From NCBI GenBank assembly GCA_020445205.1, contig JAGRHA010000106.1:1-35849 (forward strand): 35,849 nt of DNA, written 5' to 3'. How positions within the stretch are numbered: the stretch's first letter is position 1; each line of letters opens with the position of its first letter. Both the position numbers and the translations under genes were made by a program. The notes below the pieces were generated by a model. The model saw only the letters and a list, made by a program, of their open reading frames with translations. It searched no databases and was not told where the DNA came from. This DNA is from Gammaproteobacteria bacterium. GTDB taxonomy: Bacteria; Pseudomonadota; Gammaproteobacteria; Chromatiales; Chromatiaceae. Shown one piece after another: positions 1 to 7,973 of this stretch.

Positions 1-581
1 AGATGGAAGTGACAGCCTGGGTCGAAGCCTTTCCTGACGTCGATTTCTGTACGATTACCTCACTCGTCAATGTTTTAGCTTACAAAAGCTCAGTCATTTT
101 GCTCGCTTGCATCTGATTTGACCCTATCCGTTTTGCTTAGCGGCTCGTTGTCACATGCGCAACCTATTGTTTGTGGGGCGGCTGGAGTCGAAGGTGCTAA
201 TACTCTCAGCGCGCGTGTAGGGAGTGATACCTCGGGACACTGCGACATAAGAAGTGCTTTGCCGGGCCTACGGCGGAGTAGTCGGCGACAAGACTGATAC
301 TACGGTTAACCGGGTTGTTGGAAACGACAGAAGTATAGTCGCACGCGTGCGTTATCATCCTATTGTCCGCGCAACCGGTACGGATCGCACCGCCTGAGTC
401 TAGATTGACGCAAATCGGGGCAGCGATATCGGTGTGATGACCTGGCTAGGTGCGAGGTTGCGAGGTGGATTTTTCAACGAGTTATCGGCTCGCCATTGTT
501 GGTGGCTTTAATATTTTAAGGCGTAACAAACTCCATGTATTTTCTTTGGAGCAGCATTCGACAGTTGTTGGTTTTCCTAGT
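1..581. other. AT-rich stretch without a recognisable gene
   Basis: No open frame here has a convincing start, ribosome binding site and protein-like composition. The only frame of note, at 450-635 on the plus strand, is 61 codons, has no recognisable motif and overlaps the end of the next gene on the opposite strand. Base composition is visibly richer in A and T than the rest of the window. I see no tRNA, insertion sequence end or repeat array in it. Confidence 0.5.
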
Positions 582-1352
582 TTATTTAAACCTGTTCAAG
601 TGATTCTGTGCGCTAAATCGGTTGTTGGAATCTAAGATAAATCTGACGGGTTTAAGGATATTGTCTATTAGAGCAGCAATGAAGAGCGGAAGTATCCATA
701 TTGGAGAAAGTATCCAATAAACGGCGCGATCAGGTCCGCCTGTCAAATTATATATTCTATTATAAATAGGACGAACAAAATTATTGGATATTGGGTCATC
801 GTTTTTCATAACTTCTTGAGCAGATCCGAATCCTTTGATCGTTCCTTTTAGTTCCGGGCAGTTGGGGGAGATATTGTCGTGAAATATCTCGACCGTGAAG
901 CCTTCGCGCCCAGCGAGGTAGTCGAATTGAATGTCGATGGTTGGTTCTCCGGTCCTGACTTTCACTTTTACATTATTGCTCGGCGACGAAGTTTCCCCAA
1001 CTCGCGCTTGCAGAATGGTGGTCCCCGGAGGCAGCTCGATCCGCAAGGGCTCTGTGGGAGCCATGTCAGCAGAGTTCAAGACGCGACGCCCCTGATTCCA
1101 AAATGATACCGTGGCAAGAGACAGCGTCGTTAATTCTCGGTCTCGGTACAGAATTCTCAAGCCATCAATGTTCTTGATGCCAGAGGCGACGAGAGCAGCA
1201 CCGGCTTTTTGAAATCTTGGGTAGATGTAGCTCTTTGATCGTAAGAAAAAGTAAGTACTTAAAACGATACCGAAGATTCCGATTGCTACAGAAACAAGAT
1301 TTATCCATGGGCTTTGGCTGAGAAATGATAGATAATTCTTGAGCGAGTCCAT
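582..1352 (-). CDS. hypothetical protein with two membrane segments
   Basis: This is a 256-residue protein that I do not recognise. A hydrophobic segment at about residues 17-37 and another at about 211-229 suggest an N-terminal anchor and a second membrane pass. The stretch between them (about 45-195) is polar and looks like a beta-rich folded domain, with phrases such as LRIELPPGTTI. Orientation is not certain. The start at 1352 is supported by an AAGGA nine bases upstream. The gene uses many AT-rich codons (Lys AAA, Asn AAT, Ile ATA), unlike every gene to its right, and it stands alone, which suggests acquired DNA. That it is coding is likely from length and hydrophobicity pattern; no function can be assigned. 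Confidence 0.7.
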   Translation of the reverse strand: MDSLKNYLSFLSQSPWINLVSVAIGIFGIVLSTYFFLRSKSYIYPRFQKAGAALVASGIKNIDGLRILYRDRELTTLSLATVSFWNQGRRVLNSADMAPTEPLRIELPPGTTILQARVGETSSPSNNVKVKVRTGEPTIDIQFDYLAGREGFTVEIFHDNISPNCPELKGTIKGFGSAQEVMKNDDPISNNFVRPIYNRIYNLTGGPDRAVYWILSPIWILPLFIAALIDNILKPVRFILDSNNRFSAQNHLNRFK

Positions 1353-1361
1353 TTTGTATAT

Positions 1362-1375
1362 TCCTTATGATTATA
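1362..1375 (-). promoter_or_regulatory. possible -10 box and ribosome binding site of the hypothetical membrane protein gene
   Basis: Read on the minus strand, a perfect TATAAT lies at 1375-1370 and AAGGA at 1366-1362, nine bases before the ATG at 1352. If the TATAAT is the true -10 box the leader would be very short and the Shine-Dalgarno would lie near the 5' end of the message, so one of the two may be coincidental in this AT-rich DNA. Confidence 0.3.
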
Positions 1376-1539
1376 GTAGTGAGAATCTGCAATCAATTAT
1401 TGTTGCTTCGCTTGTGACTTCCCCGGTTCCCTGCGGGAGTTTGTTCAAATCAGTTCTGTCGCAGGTCGGTTTTCGACGCAGTGCTCGCCAGATTGGGTCC
1501 TGCAATTTGGTAGGTCATGTCTAGTGTTGAGCTTCGAGT

Positions 1540-1560
1540 ATGCTGACATACTGTCAGCAT
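1540..1560. repeat. perfect palindrome with 9-bp arms
   Basis: ATGCTGACA (1540-1548), spacer TAC, TGTCAGCAT (1552-1560). No T-run follows on either side, so it does not look like a terminator. It lies in the 411-base gap between two minus-strand genes, about 200 bases past the stop codon of the IclR gene. A dimeric repressor operator is the plainest reading; no partner gene is obvious. The rest of this gap (1353-1763) shows no gene. Confidence 0.6.
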
Positions 1561-1763
1561 CAGACACAATATCTTGTGTGAGTTGCAGGTTGTTGTTCTG
1601 TTCTTCGGGAAAGTATCCAGGCTGACTTTGTTAAGACATGGGATTCAAATTGAAAAATACAGTGCAGCGAAACAGATTTCCGCCCCTAAGAATTGAGGGC
1701 AGAAAGTGTAGACCGCAGCCGGGTCGTCGACGAACCACCAGTTGATTGCCATCGCTCAAGACA

Positions 1764-2525
1764 CTAACCGCGATACCCCAATCGTTCCGAAATCTCCCGC
1801 CCTGCAGCCAACATTTCGTCGACCCACGTCATGCGCCGGCGTTCGATCGGCGCCGACACCGACAGGCCGGCGGCGACGCTGCCTGTGCTGTCGTACAGCA
1901 GCACGCCGATGCAGCCGACGTCGATCTCGGCCTCCTCGTTGTCCAGTGCATAGCCGCGGGCAACGCTTTCGTGGCATTCGTCGATGAGGCGCGCGAGCGT
2001 GGTGATGGTATTGCGCGTGTAAGCGGGCAGGTTGGTTCGCTGTGCGTAACCCTTGATTTCGTTGTCACCCGCGGCGCCGAGCATGAGTTTGCCGACGGCC
2101 GTGACATGCAGCGGTGCACGGCTACCGACGAGCTGCTGTACATGCATCATGCGATTCGGCGTGGCTTTTTCGATGTAGACGACCACGTCACCTTCGCGCA
2201 CCGTGAGATTGACGGATTCACCGAACTGGTCGCGCAGGCGTTCCATGACAGGCAGCGCGACCGCGCGCAGGTCGATGTTGCTGTGCAGGCGCACACCGAG
2301 TTGCAGCAGGCGGATGCCGAGACGGTAGTGGCCGACCGCGTCGCGCTCGACGAAGCGGTTCTGGATCAGCGAGGCGAGGATGCGGTGCGCCGTCGAGGCG
2401 TGCAGTCCCGTTTCGGCGCTCAGTACTTTGAGGCTGACCGGGTCCTGGTAACGCGCGATCGCGTCGAGCAGTGCCGTTGCGCGATCGATGACTTGAATGC
2501 CGCCCGAAGAACCCTTTTCACTCAT
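1764..2525 (-). CDS. IclR-family transcriptional regulator
   Basis: A 253-residue DNA-binding regulator. The first ~65 residues form the IclR winged helix-turn-helix (GIQVIDRATALLDAIARY, then a recognition-helix stretch SAETGLHASTAHRILASL). The remainder matches the IclR effector domain, with the usual phrases VYIEKAT, PLHVTAVGKLML and RGYALDNEEAE near the middle. I place the start at the ATG at 2525 because the fold begins at once from there; frames extending to 2546 or 2678 would run through operator-like repeats. It faces away from the phosphoketolase-like gene at 2823 and probably controls that operon, since members of this family usually regulate an adjacent catabolic operon. The ligand is unknown; a C4 or branched sugar acid, or its phosphate, would fit the kinase two genes away. 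Confidence 0.93.
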   Translation of the reverse strand: MSEKGSSGGIQVIDRATALLDAIARYQDPVSLKVLSAETGLHASTAHRILASLIQNRFVERDAVGHYRLGIRLLQLGVRLHSNIDLRAVALPVMERLRDQFGESVNLTVREGDVVVYIEKATPNRMMHVQQLVGSRAPLHVTAVGKLMLGAAGDNEIKGYAQRTNLPAYTRNTITTLARLIDECHESVARGYALDNEEAEIDVGCIGVLLYDSTGSVAAGLSVSAPIERRRMTWVDEMLAAGREISERLGYRG

Positions 2526-2542
2526 GTCTGTAACCAAATTTT

Positions 2543-2751
2543 GCATTGTGGAAATAGTAGGCGCATTTCGCACAACAGGTCCAGCTTTGTGCATATCACT
2601 GCCCAAAATCCCAGATTTGCGCATTGTGAAACGATCCCGGGCAAGTGAGAAAATGCCTCGGAATAGATGCAATGTCAATGACTTAGGAGCTCTTGGACTA
2701 TATCTGCCGAGGATATTTCATATCGTGAGAAATATTGCTCATTGCGGAAAT
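2543..2751. promoter_or_regulatory. divergent control region with repeated CATTGyG(g)AAA sites
   Basis: Three similar same-strand sequences lie between the IclR gene and the enzyme gene: GCATTGTGGAAAT at 2543-2555, GCATTGTGAAAC at 2621-2632 and TCATTGCGGAAAT at 2739-2751. A looser relative, CATATCGTGAGAAAT, begins at 2719. Each has a weaker inverted partner just upstream (for example TTTGCGCA before TGTGAAA), as expected of dimeric IclR operators. The first sits directly at the regulator's own start, which would allow autorepression, and the third lies about 72 bases before the enzyme start. Assignment to the IclR protein is inferred from position. Confidence 0.5.
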
Positions 2752-2822
2752 CGGGCGTCCTGACTAGGTTCGCTGTCAACGCGGCACTGCCGCCAACCGG
2801 TCACCGTTTCAGGAGAGTCGAC

Positions 2823-5039
2823 ATGAGTACTGCAGCACACGAACTGTTCGCCACGCCGCTCGCATTCTGCGAAGGCATCCTTCATTACGCAGCCGACGGT
2901 GCCTGGCAGGGTGTGCATGCGGACCAGCCTGCGATCGCCGAAGGCGAGGTGGCGATTCGCGCGATCGACGAGCGCGCCGTGTTCCAGACCAAGATGGTTG
3001 CAGACGCCTTGCGCTACATGACGCTGCAGTTGTGCGCGTCGAAGGAGTCCGGGCACCCGGGCGGTTTTGCCAGCAGCGCCGACGCCTACGCCGCGCTGAC
3101 GATGCTCGGCCACACCAATATCGTCACCGAGGTCGGTCACCATGCGCCGGGCTTTTACAGCGCAATGTTCCTCGATGGTTCATTGGCGGCCATGGATATC
3201 CACAACGTACATGACCTGCAGACGCGCTTCCGTGAGCGCGGGGGTCTTCTCGGCCACCTCTCGGGCGCCATCCCGGGGCTGCTTGCGCCCGCTGGTCCGT
3301 TGGGCCAGGGCCAGCACTTCGCGATGGCGGGTGCCTACCTGAACCGCGACAAACTGTTTCCGTGCACGATCGGCGATGGCGGTCTCGGCGAGCCCTACAT
3401 CATGTCGGCGATGAAGCACTTCCATACCAGCTACCCGGAGGTGACCAACTTCCTGCCCGTGCTGGTGTGGAACGGCTTCAGCCAGGAGCACCACTCGATG
3501 GTGTCGTTGATGAGCAACGCGCAGATGACGGCGTACTGGCAGGCGCACGACTTCAGCAACGTGATCCTGGTCGATGCGAAGGACTTCGACGACGCCGATC
3601 AGCCCGGCGCCTATGTCGACAGCACGCAGTTCGGCGATGCTGCGCGCATGGCGTTCACGCAAGCCGTGCTCGAGGGCGCGAAGACCGCTGCCGACGGGGC
3701 GATGAGCGGTCGTCTCAGCGTGTTAATCGTTAAGCAGCTGAAGGGTGCTGGCGTGCATGCACGCGGAGCGAAATCGCACAACCTGTATCCCGGTGACAAT
3801 GCCGGCAAGGACAACATCGCGTCTGCACTGATGAACGGCGCGCTGAGCCCGTCGGCCTGGGCCCTGGTGCGGACCAACATGGAACGCGCCGGTGGCGGAC
3901 CTGCCGGTCGCACCGTCGTGACCGAGTTCGAACGCATCCTGCCTGACATCGGTACCCTGCCGACGCAGGAATTCGCACTCGGTGACAAGGCCGTGCCCGC
4001 AACGGCGATGGCCCACATGGTCGCCGAACTCGGTCGGCGCGATCCGATGTTCGTCGTCACCAATGCCGATGGCAATGAGGCGTCGAACATGAAGCCGATC
4101 AACGACGCACTCAAGATCCGTCACCCGACCGAAGACGCGTTGTACAACCAGGCGCCGGAAGGCCAGGTCTACGAGCCGCTCAACGAAGATGCGTGCGCGG
4201 GCTTCGCGGCCGGCCTGTCGCTGTTCGGTGGCCGCTCGCTGTGGCTGTCATACGAGAGCTTCGCGATCAACGGCTGGCCGATCGTGCAGACCGTGGGACA
4301 GGCGATGGCCGAGCTGCGCCGCAAGACGCCGGCATGCGTAACCATGTTCACGGCCGGTGCGCTGGAGCAGGGTCGCAACGGCTGGACCCACCAGCGTCCG
4401 GAGATCGAAAACTACATCGGTGGGCAGATGCGCAACGGCAACGTCTACCTGTTGTATCCCGCCGATGCCAACATGATGCAGGCCGCCTATGGCTGGTCGG
4501 TCGAGCAGTCGAACAAGGTCATCAGTATCGTCGCGTCGAAGTCGCCGCTGCCGGTCTACACCACAGCTGCGCAGGCGCGTGACGCGATCGAGCAGGGGGC
4601 CAGCACGCTGTACGAAACGGCGGGCGGCGATGGCAAGACCATTGTCTTCGCGGTGACCGGCGACATGGTCTTCGTGCCGGTGTTCGAGGCCAAGAACCAG
4701 CTCGAGCAGGCCGGATACCGCGTGCGCATCGTCGCAGTGGCCAATCCGCGCCGGCTGTTCCGCGCCGGCGACGTGAGCTGGCAGCACGCCGCCGAGGCCG
4801 ACGACCGCTTCATGGATGACGCGACCTTCGACGCACTGTTTGGCGGCGACGTACTGGTCGGCATCAGCGGTGGCGGTACGATCGCGCTGGAGCCGGTCAT
4901 GCTGCGCAGCAAGGCCACGGCACGCGAGCTGTTCGGCTGGCAGCGTGGCGAGACCACGGCGAGCGCCGGCGAACTGATGGCGTTCAACGGCATCACCGCC
5001 GACGGGCTGGCGAAACGTGCCGGCGACCTGGCCGGGTAA
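2823..5039 (+). CDS. phosphoketolase-like thiamine-diphosphate enzyme
   Basis: A 738-residue cytosolic ThDP enzyme of the transketolase/phosphoketolase superfamily. The ThDP-binding GDGG motif is at residues 184-187, with an Asn about 30 residues later (VLVWNGFSQEHH). Upstream are SGHPGG (about 78) and GHLSGAIPGLLAPAGPLGQG (about 143-162). The C-terminal half carries phosphoketolase-like phrases: NGWTHQRPEIENY near 520 (compare NGFSHQDPG), LLYPADAN and SKSPLPVYTT. It is shorter than typical phosphoketolases (about 790-820 residues) and diverged from them. I recall automated annotation calling such proteins 'xylulose 5-phosphate 3-epimerase', a name I would not trust. AGGAG at 2811-2815 fixes the ATG at 2823. 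The DUF1537 kinase follows 37 bases downstream, so the pair probably acts in one sugar-acid pathway. The cleaved substrate and whether acetyl phosphate is formed are unknown. Confidence 0.82.
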   Translation: MSTAAHELFATPLAFCEGILHYAADGAWQGVHADQPAIAEGEVAIRAIDERAVFQTKMVADALRYMTLQLCASKESGHPGGFASSADAYAALTMLGHTNIVTEVGHHAPGFYSAMFLDGSLAAMDIHNVHDLQTRFRERGGLLGHLSGAIPGLLAPAGPLGQGQHFAMAGAYLNRDKLFPCTIGDGGLGEPYIMSAMKHFHTSYPEVTNFLPVLVWNGFSQEHHSMVSLMSNAQMTAYWQAHDFSNVILVDAKDFDDADQPGAYVDSTQFGDAARMAFTQAVLEGAKTAADGAMSGRLSVLIVKQLKGAGVHARGAKSHNLYPGDNAGKDNIASALMNGALSPSAWALVRTNMERAGGGPAGRTVVTEFERILPDIGTLPTQEFALGDKAVPATAMAHMVAELGRRDPMFVVTNADGNEASNMKPINDALKIRHPTEDALYNQAPEGQVYEPLNEDACAGFAAGLSLFGGRSLWLSYESFAINGWPIVQTVGQAMAELRRKTPACVTMFTAGALEQGRNGWTHQRPEIENYIGGQMRNGNVYLLYPADANMMQAAYGWSVEQSNKVISIVASKSPLPVYTTAAQARDAIEQGASTLYETAGGDGKTIVFAVTGDMVFVPVFEAKNQLEQAGYRVRIVAVANPRRLFRAGDVSWQHAAEADDRFMDDATFDALFGGDVLVGISGGGTIALEPVMLRSKATARELFGWQRGETTASAGELMAFNGITADGLAKRAGDLAG

Positions 5040-5076
5040 CCGGGCAGGACGGGGAAAGAGACGAAGGAGAACGACG

Positions 5077-6429
5077 ATGGCAACCAGAAAGCTCACGCGC
5101 ATCATCGCGATCGACGACGACCCGACCGGCTCGCAGACGGTCCACGGCTGCCTGCTGCTGACGCGCTGGGATCCACAGACGCTGCGTGATGCCTTGCTCG
5201 ATGACTCGCCGCTGTTCTTCGTGCTCAGCAACACGCGTGGCATGGACGCCGCACGCGCTGCAGCGGTCACACGCGAGGTATGTGTGAACCTGCGTGCGGC
5301 GATCGATGCGCTGGCCGCCGAAGGCACTGTGATCCGCCCGGTCATTGTCAGTCGCTCGGACTCCACGCTGCGCGGTCACTATCCGGTCGAGACCGACGTG
5401 ATTGCCGAAGAGCTGGGTCCGTTCGATGCGCATTTCCTCGTCCCGGCCTTTTTCGAAGGCGGTCGCGTCACGCGCGATGGCACCCATTACCTGATCGTCG
5501 ATGGCGAACCGGTACCGGTACACGAGACCGAGTTTGCCAGAGACTCGGTGTTCGGTTTTAGCACCGCTTACCTGCCGGACTATGTAGCGGAAAAGACCCG
5601 CGGGCGCGTTGCTGCCGAAGACGTCGAGTACTTCAGTCTGGATGACGTACGTGGCGATCTGTCGCAACGCCTGCAGGAACTCAGCGGCAACCGTTGTGCG
5701 GTTGTTGATGCCGAGCGTCAATCCGACCTCGACAACTTTGCACGCCAGGTACTTGCCGCAGCGGACGCGGGCAAGCGCTTCCTGTTCCGCAGTGCCGCGA
5801 GCCTGTTGACCGCGCTGGCGGCACTGCCGCCACAGCCCGTGGCAGCGTCGGACATGGCGCGCTTCGTGCGTGGAGGGCGTCCCGGCGTGGTGCTCGTCGG
5901 GTCGCATGTCGAAAAGACATCGCGCCAACTCAAGTACCTCGTCGAACACTCCGATATCGTGCCGTTGCACGTCGATCTCGACTGGTTGGTGCGCGACGAA
6001 GAAGGCCTTTTTGCCGAACTGGTACAACAACTGATCGAGACCCATCAGTCGGGGTACGGCGCAGTCCTGTACACGAGCCGCGGCGAGCGCGCGTTCGCGA
6101 CGAGCGCAGAACGGCTCGCCTTCGGTGAGCGTGTTTCAAGCTTTCTCATGCGCCTGGTGCGTAACCTGCCGCGTGATATCGGCTTCCTGATCAGCAAGGG
6201 TGGCATCACGTCGAACGACACCTTGAGCACCGGCCTTGCGTTGCATACGGCCCGTGTCGCTGGTCAGGTGCGGGCCGGCTGTTCGGTGGTGGTATGTCCC
6301 GGCGATCATCCGCGTTATCCGAACCTGCCGGTTGTGATCTTCCCGGGCAACGTCGGCGGTGACGAGGCCTTGTGCGAGGTGTTCGAGATTTTGAGCCGGC
6401 GGCGCAACGGTACGAGTGCTGCGGCCTGA
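5077..6429 (+). CDS. four-carbon acid sugar kinase family protein (DUF1537)
   Basis: A 450-residue protein of the DUF1537 kinase family, whose known members use ATP to phosphorylate tetronates, 3-oxo-tetronates or 3-oxo-isoapionate. The N-terminal substrate domain begins with AIDDDPTGSQTVHG (residues 11-24), the family's acidic DD.TG motif. SRSDSTLRGHYPVE (about 91-104) is the second conserved substrate motif. The C-terminal nucleotide domain contains SKGGITSNDTLSTGL (about 372-386) and a final glycine-rich stretch FPGNVGGDEALCEVF. AAGGAGA at 5064-5070 lies seven bases before the ATG. It follows the phosphoketolase-like gene in what looks like a two-gene operon under the divergent IclR regulator. 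The exact sugar acid cannot be read from sequence; the usual partners (PdxA2, OtnC/OtnI, RuBisCO-like protein) are absent and the ThDP enzyme stands in their place. Confidence 0.9.
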   Translation: MATRKLTRIIAIDDDPTGSQTVHGCLLLTRWDPQTLRDALLDDSPLFFVLSNTRGMDAARAAAVTREVCVNLRAAIDALAAEGTVIRPVIVSRSDSTLRGHYPVETDVIAEELGPFDAHFLVPAFFEGGRVTRDGTHYLIVDGEPVPVHETEFARDSVFGFSTAYLPDYVAEKTRGRVAAEDVEYFSLDDVRGDLSQRLQELSGNRCAVVDAERQSDLDNFARQVLAAADAGKRFLFRSAASLLTALAALPPQPVAASDMARFVRGGRPGVVLVGSHVEKTSRQLKYLVEHSDIVPLHVDLDWLVRDEEGLFAELVQQLIETHQSGYGAVLYTSRGERAFATSAERLAFGERVSSFLMRLVRNLPRDIGFLISKGGITSNDTLSTGLALHTARVAGQVRAGCSVVVCPGDHPRYPNLPVVIFPGNVGGDEALCEVFEILSRRRNGTSAAA

Positions 6430-6733
6430 CACGGACAGTCGTCTTTGCAGCCGGCGTGCGATGTGGTGTGCCCGGTGAAAAGGTTGCAGAGCATGTCGCT
6501 GGCGCACGCCATAGCACCAAGAAGCGCCGTTTTTCGAAGGCGTTGAGCGATCACTGCGCGGTACCCAAGGTGCCGGCGTTGGTCGTCGAACAGTTCGTGC
6601 TTGGTGCGACTGCGGTCGCCGGGGTGCTGCTGACGATTTCATAACGGCCCAATCGGTCGCTCAAACGAGAATGCATTGGGTCGCTGCGGCGGCGAACCGT
6701 TGCGCCGCGTCTGCGTGCGAACCGTTGCGGGAC
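6430..6733. other. intergenic, convergent gap without a gene
   Basis: The kinase gene and the leftward cytochrome gene converge here. I find no convincing gene and no clear GC stem followed by a T-run. A 90-codon plus-strand frame at 6372-6644 begins inside the kinase gene and lacks any recognisable motif. Confidence 0.5.
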
Positions 6734-7420
6734 CTAATCGAGGTGTGCGAGGAAGGTCGCGACGGCCATGATGTCCTCGTCTGTGCGTAGCATGTAGGAA
6801 CGTGCGTACATGACCGGATTGAAGCGTTTGCCATCCGGCGATCGGAATTCGCGCAGCATCTTGGCCGTGTATTCGGGACGCTGGCCGGCGAGCCGCGCGT
6901 ACCCTTTGCGACTGCGTCCGTCGGCACCATGGCATTCGACACAATGCGCCTCGTAGAGCTCGCGGCCTCGTTCTATCAGGGCCGGATTGCCGCCGAGTGC
7001 GGGTCGCATCGGTTGTTCCGAATACCAGATCGCCAGCTGGATCTTGTCTTCTTCGTTGAAGCCGGCCGCCAGGCTGCTCATCCAGTAGTCGCGGCGCCGA
7101 CCGTCTGCATAGCGGTTGAACTGGTCGACGATATACACGGGGTCCTGTCCCGCTAGGTTTGGTGTGCCGTCGCGCACCGCGGTACCGTCGAGGCCATGGC
7201 AAACGCGACATAGCGGTGCCGCGCGCATCTCGCCCTCGAACATTGCCTGATCGTAGCGCTCGCGGTCGGCGGCGATCTCGTCGAGACGTTGCTGGAGATG
7301 CTCGCGTACGGCGATGTCGTCTCCTAGCAGCGCGCCATCGTCGGGTTGCAGGTCGGCGGCCGGCGTCCATCCGTGTGCGAGCAGCGCAATGATCAAAGGG
7401 AGGAAACGGTGCATTTTCAT
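6734..7420 (-). CDS. exported diheme cytochrome c (cytochrome c4-like)
   Basis: A 228-residue periplasmic electron carrier. Residues 1-22 form a signal peptide (MKMHRFLPLIIALLAHG, cleavage probably near TPAADL). Two CXXCH haem sites follow: CRVCH at residues 71-75 and CVECH at 160-164, each leading a class I cytochrome domain of about 90 residues. NLAGQDPVYIVDQF and RLAGQRPEYTAKML are the matching post-haem repeats of cytochrome c4/c553-like families, and Met residues in MSSLAAGFNEED and PVMYARSYM are candidate axial ligands. It stands alone on the minus strand with no oxidase or reductase beside it, so its redox partner is unknown. Confidence 0.92.
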   Translation of the reverse strand: MKMHRFLPLIIALLAHGWTPAADLQPDDGALLGDDIAVREHLQQRLDEIAADRERYDQAMFEGEMRAAPLCRVCHGLDGTAVRDGTPNLAGQDPVYIVDQFNRYADGRRRDYWMSSLAAGFNEEDKIQLAIWYSEQPMRPALGGNPALIERGRELYEAHCVECHGADGRSRKGYARLAGQRPEYTAKMLREFRSPDGKRFNPVMYARSYMLRTDEDIMAVATFLAHLD

Positions 7421-7973
7421 GTGCCAATCGATCTCCGCGTTTGGCCCTACATCCGCTAGCGGGTAGTGAACCGGAATCTTGAACTGCTGCTGGGAGCATC
7501 GTTGCTGGATTCATGCTGTGGCTCACGCTTTTTCGTCTGTCCGGGGCTGAGGTCGCTCCAGGCCTAGTCGAGGCGGCAGATAGGGGCGCTGATGTCGGCC
7601 CGGGCCCGCGTCGCCTTTGTACGGGGCAACGCGTGCCCGGACTCGGCGCGTGATATGTGGCTAGACGGCCGAGGGTCATACGCTTTTCTGCCGTATCTGG
7701 CGGTGCGTCGGCGAGAGGGCACAACGCAGCTTCTTGCGCGAATCGATTGGTGTTCACTCGGCGCGCGCGACGCGAATCCGGTAGTTTCTACCACGTCAGG
7801 TCACCCCCTAGGACATTCACAAGGGTGCAACGTTGCAGAGTGTTATCGGCGTGCGCCGCGTCTCGTCGACAACTGGCGTGGCGGTGATCCAGGTGGCTGT
7901 CGGGGGGAAATTGGGCGCATACATGCGAGAACAAATGCAGACAATGCGCAGGGCCGGTCCTCCGGGAAGTGCT
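7421..7973. other. 553-base gap without a supported gene
   Basis: Several frames are open, the longest on the plus strand at 7592-8002, but their translations are rich in Arg, Gly and Cys with no domain-like pattern and no ribosome binding site. No RNA gene, terminator or repeat is recognised. It could hold remnants of older genes. Confidence 0.4.

Noticed and set aside
450..635. 61-codon plus-strand frame
   Set aside because: No ribosome binding site or motif, and it overlaps the 3' end of the opposite-strand membrane protein gene in AT-rich DNA.
1746..2648. 300-codon plus-strand frame
   Set aside because: Antisense to the IclR gene; long only because high-GC codon bias keeps the opposite strand open.
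4993..6045. 350-codon minus-strand frame
   Set aside because: Antisense shadow of the DUF1537 kinase gene, which has clear motifs and a ribosome binding site.
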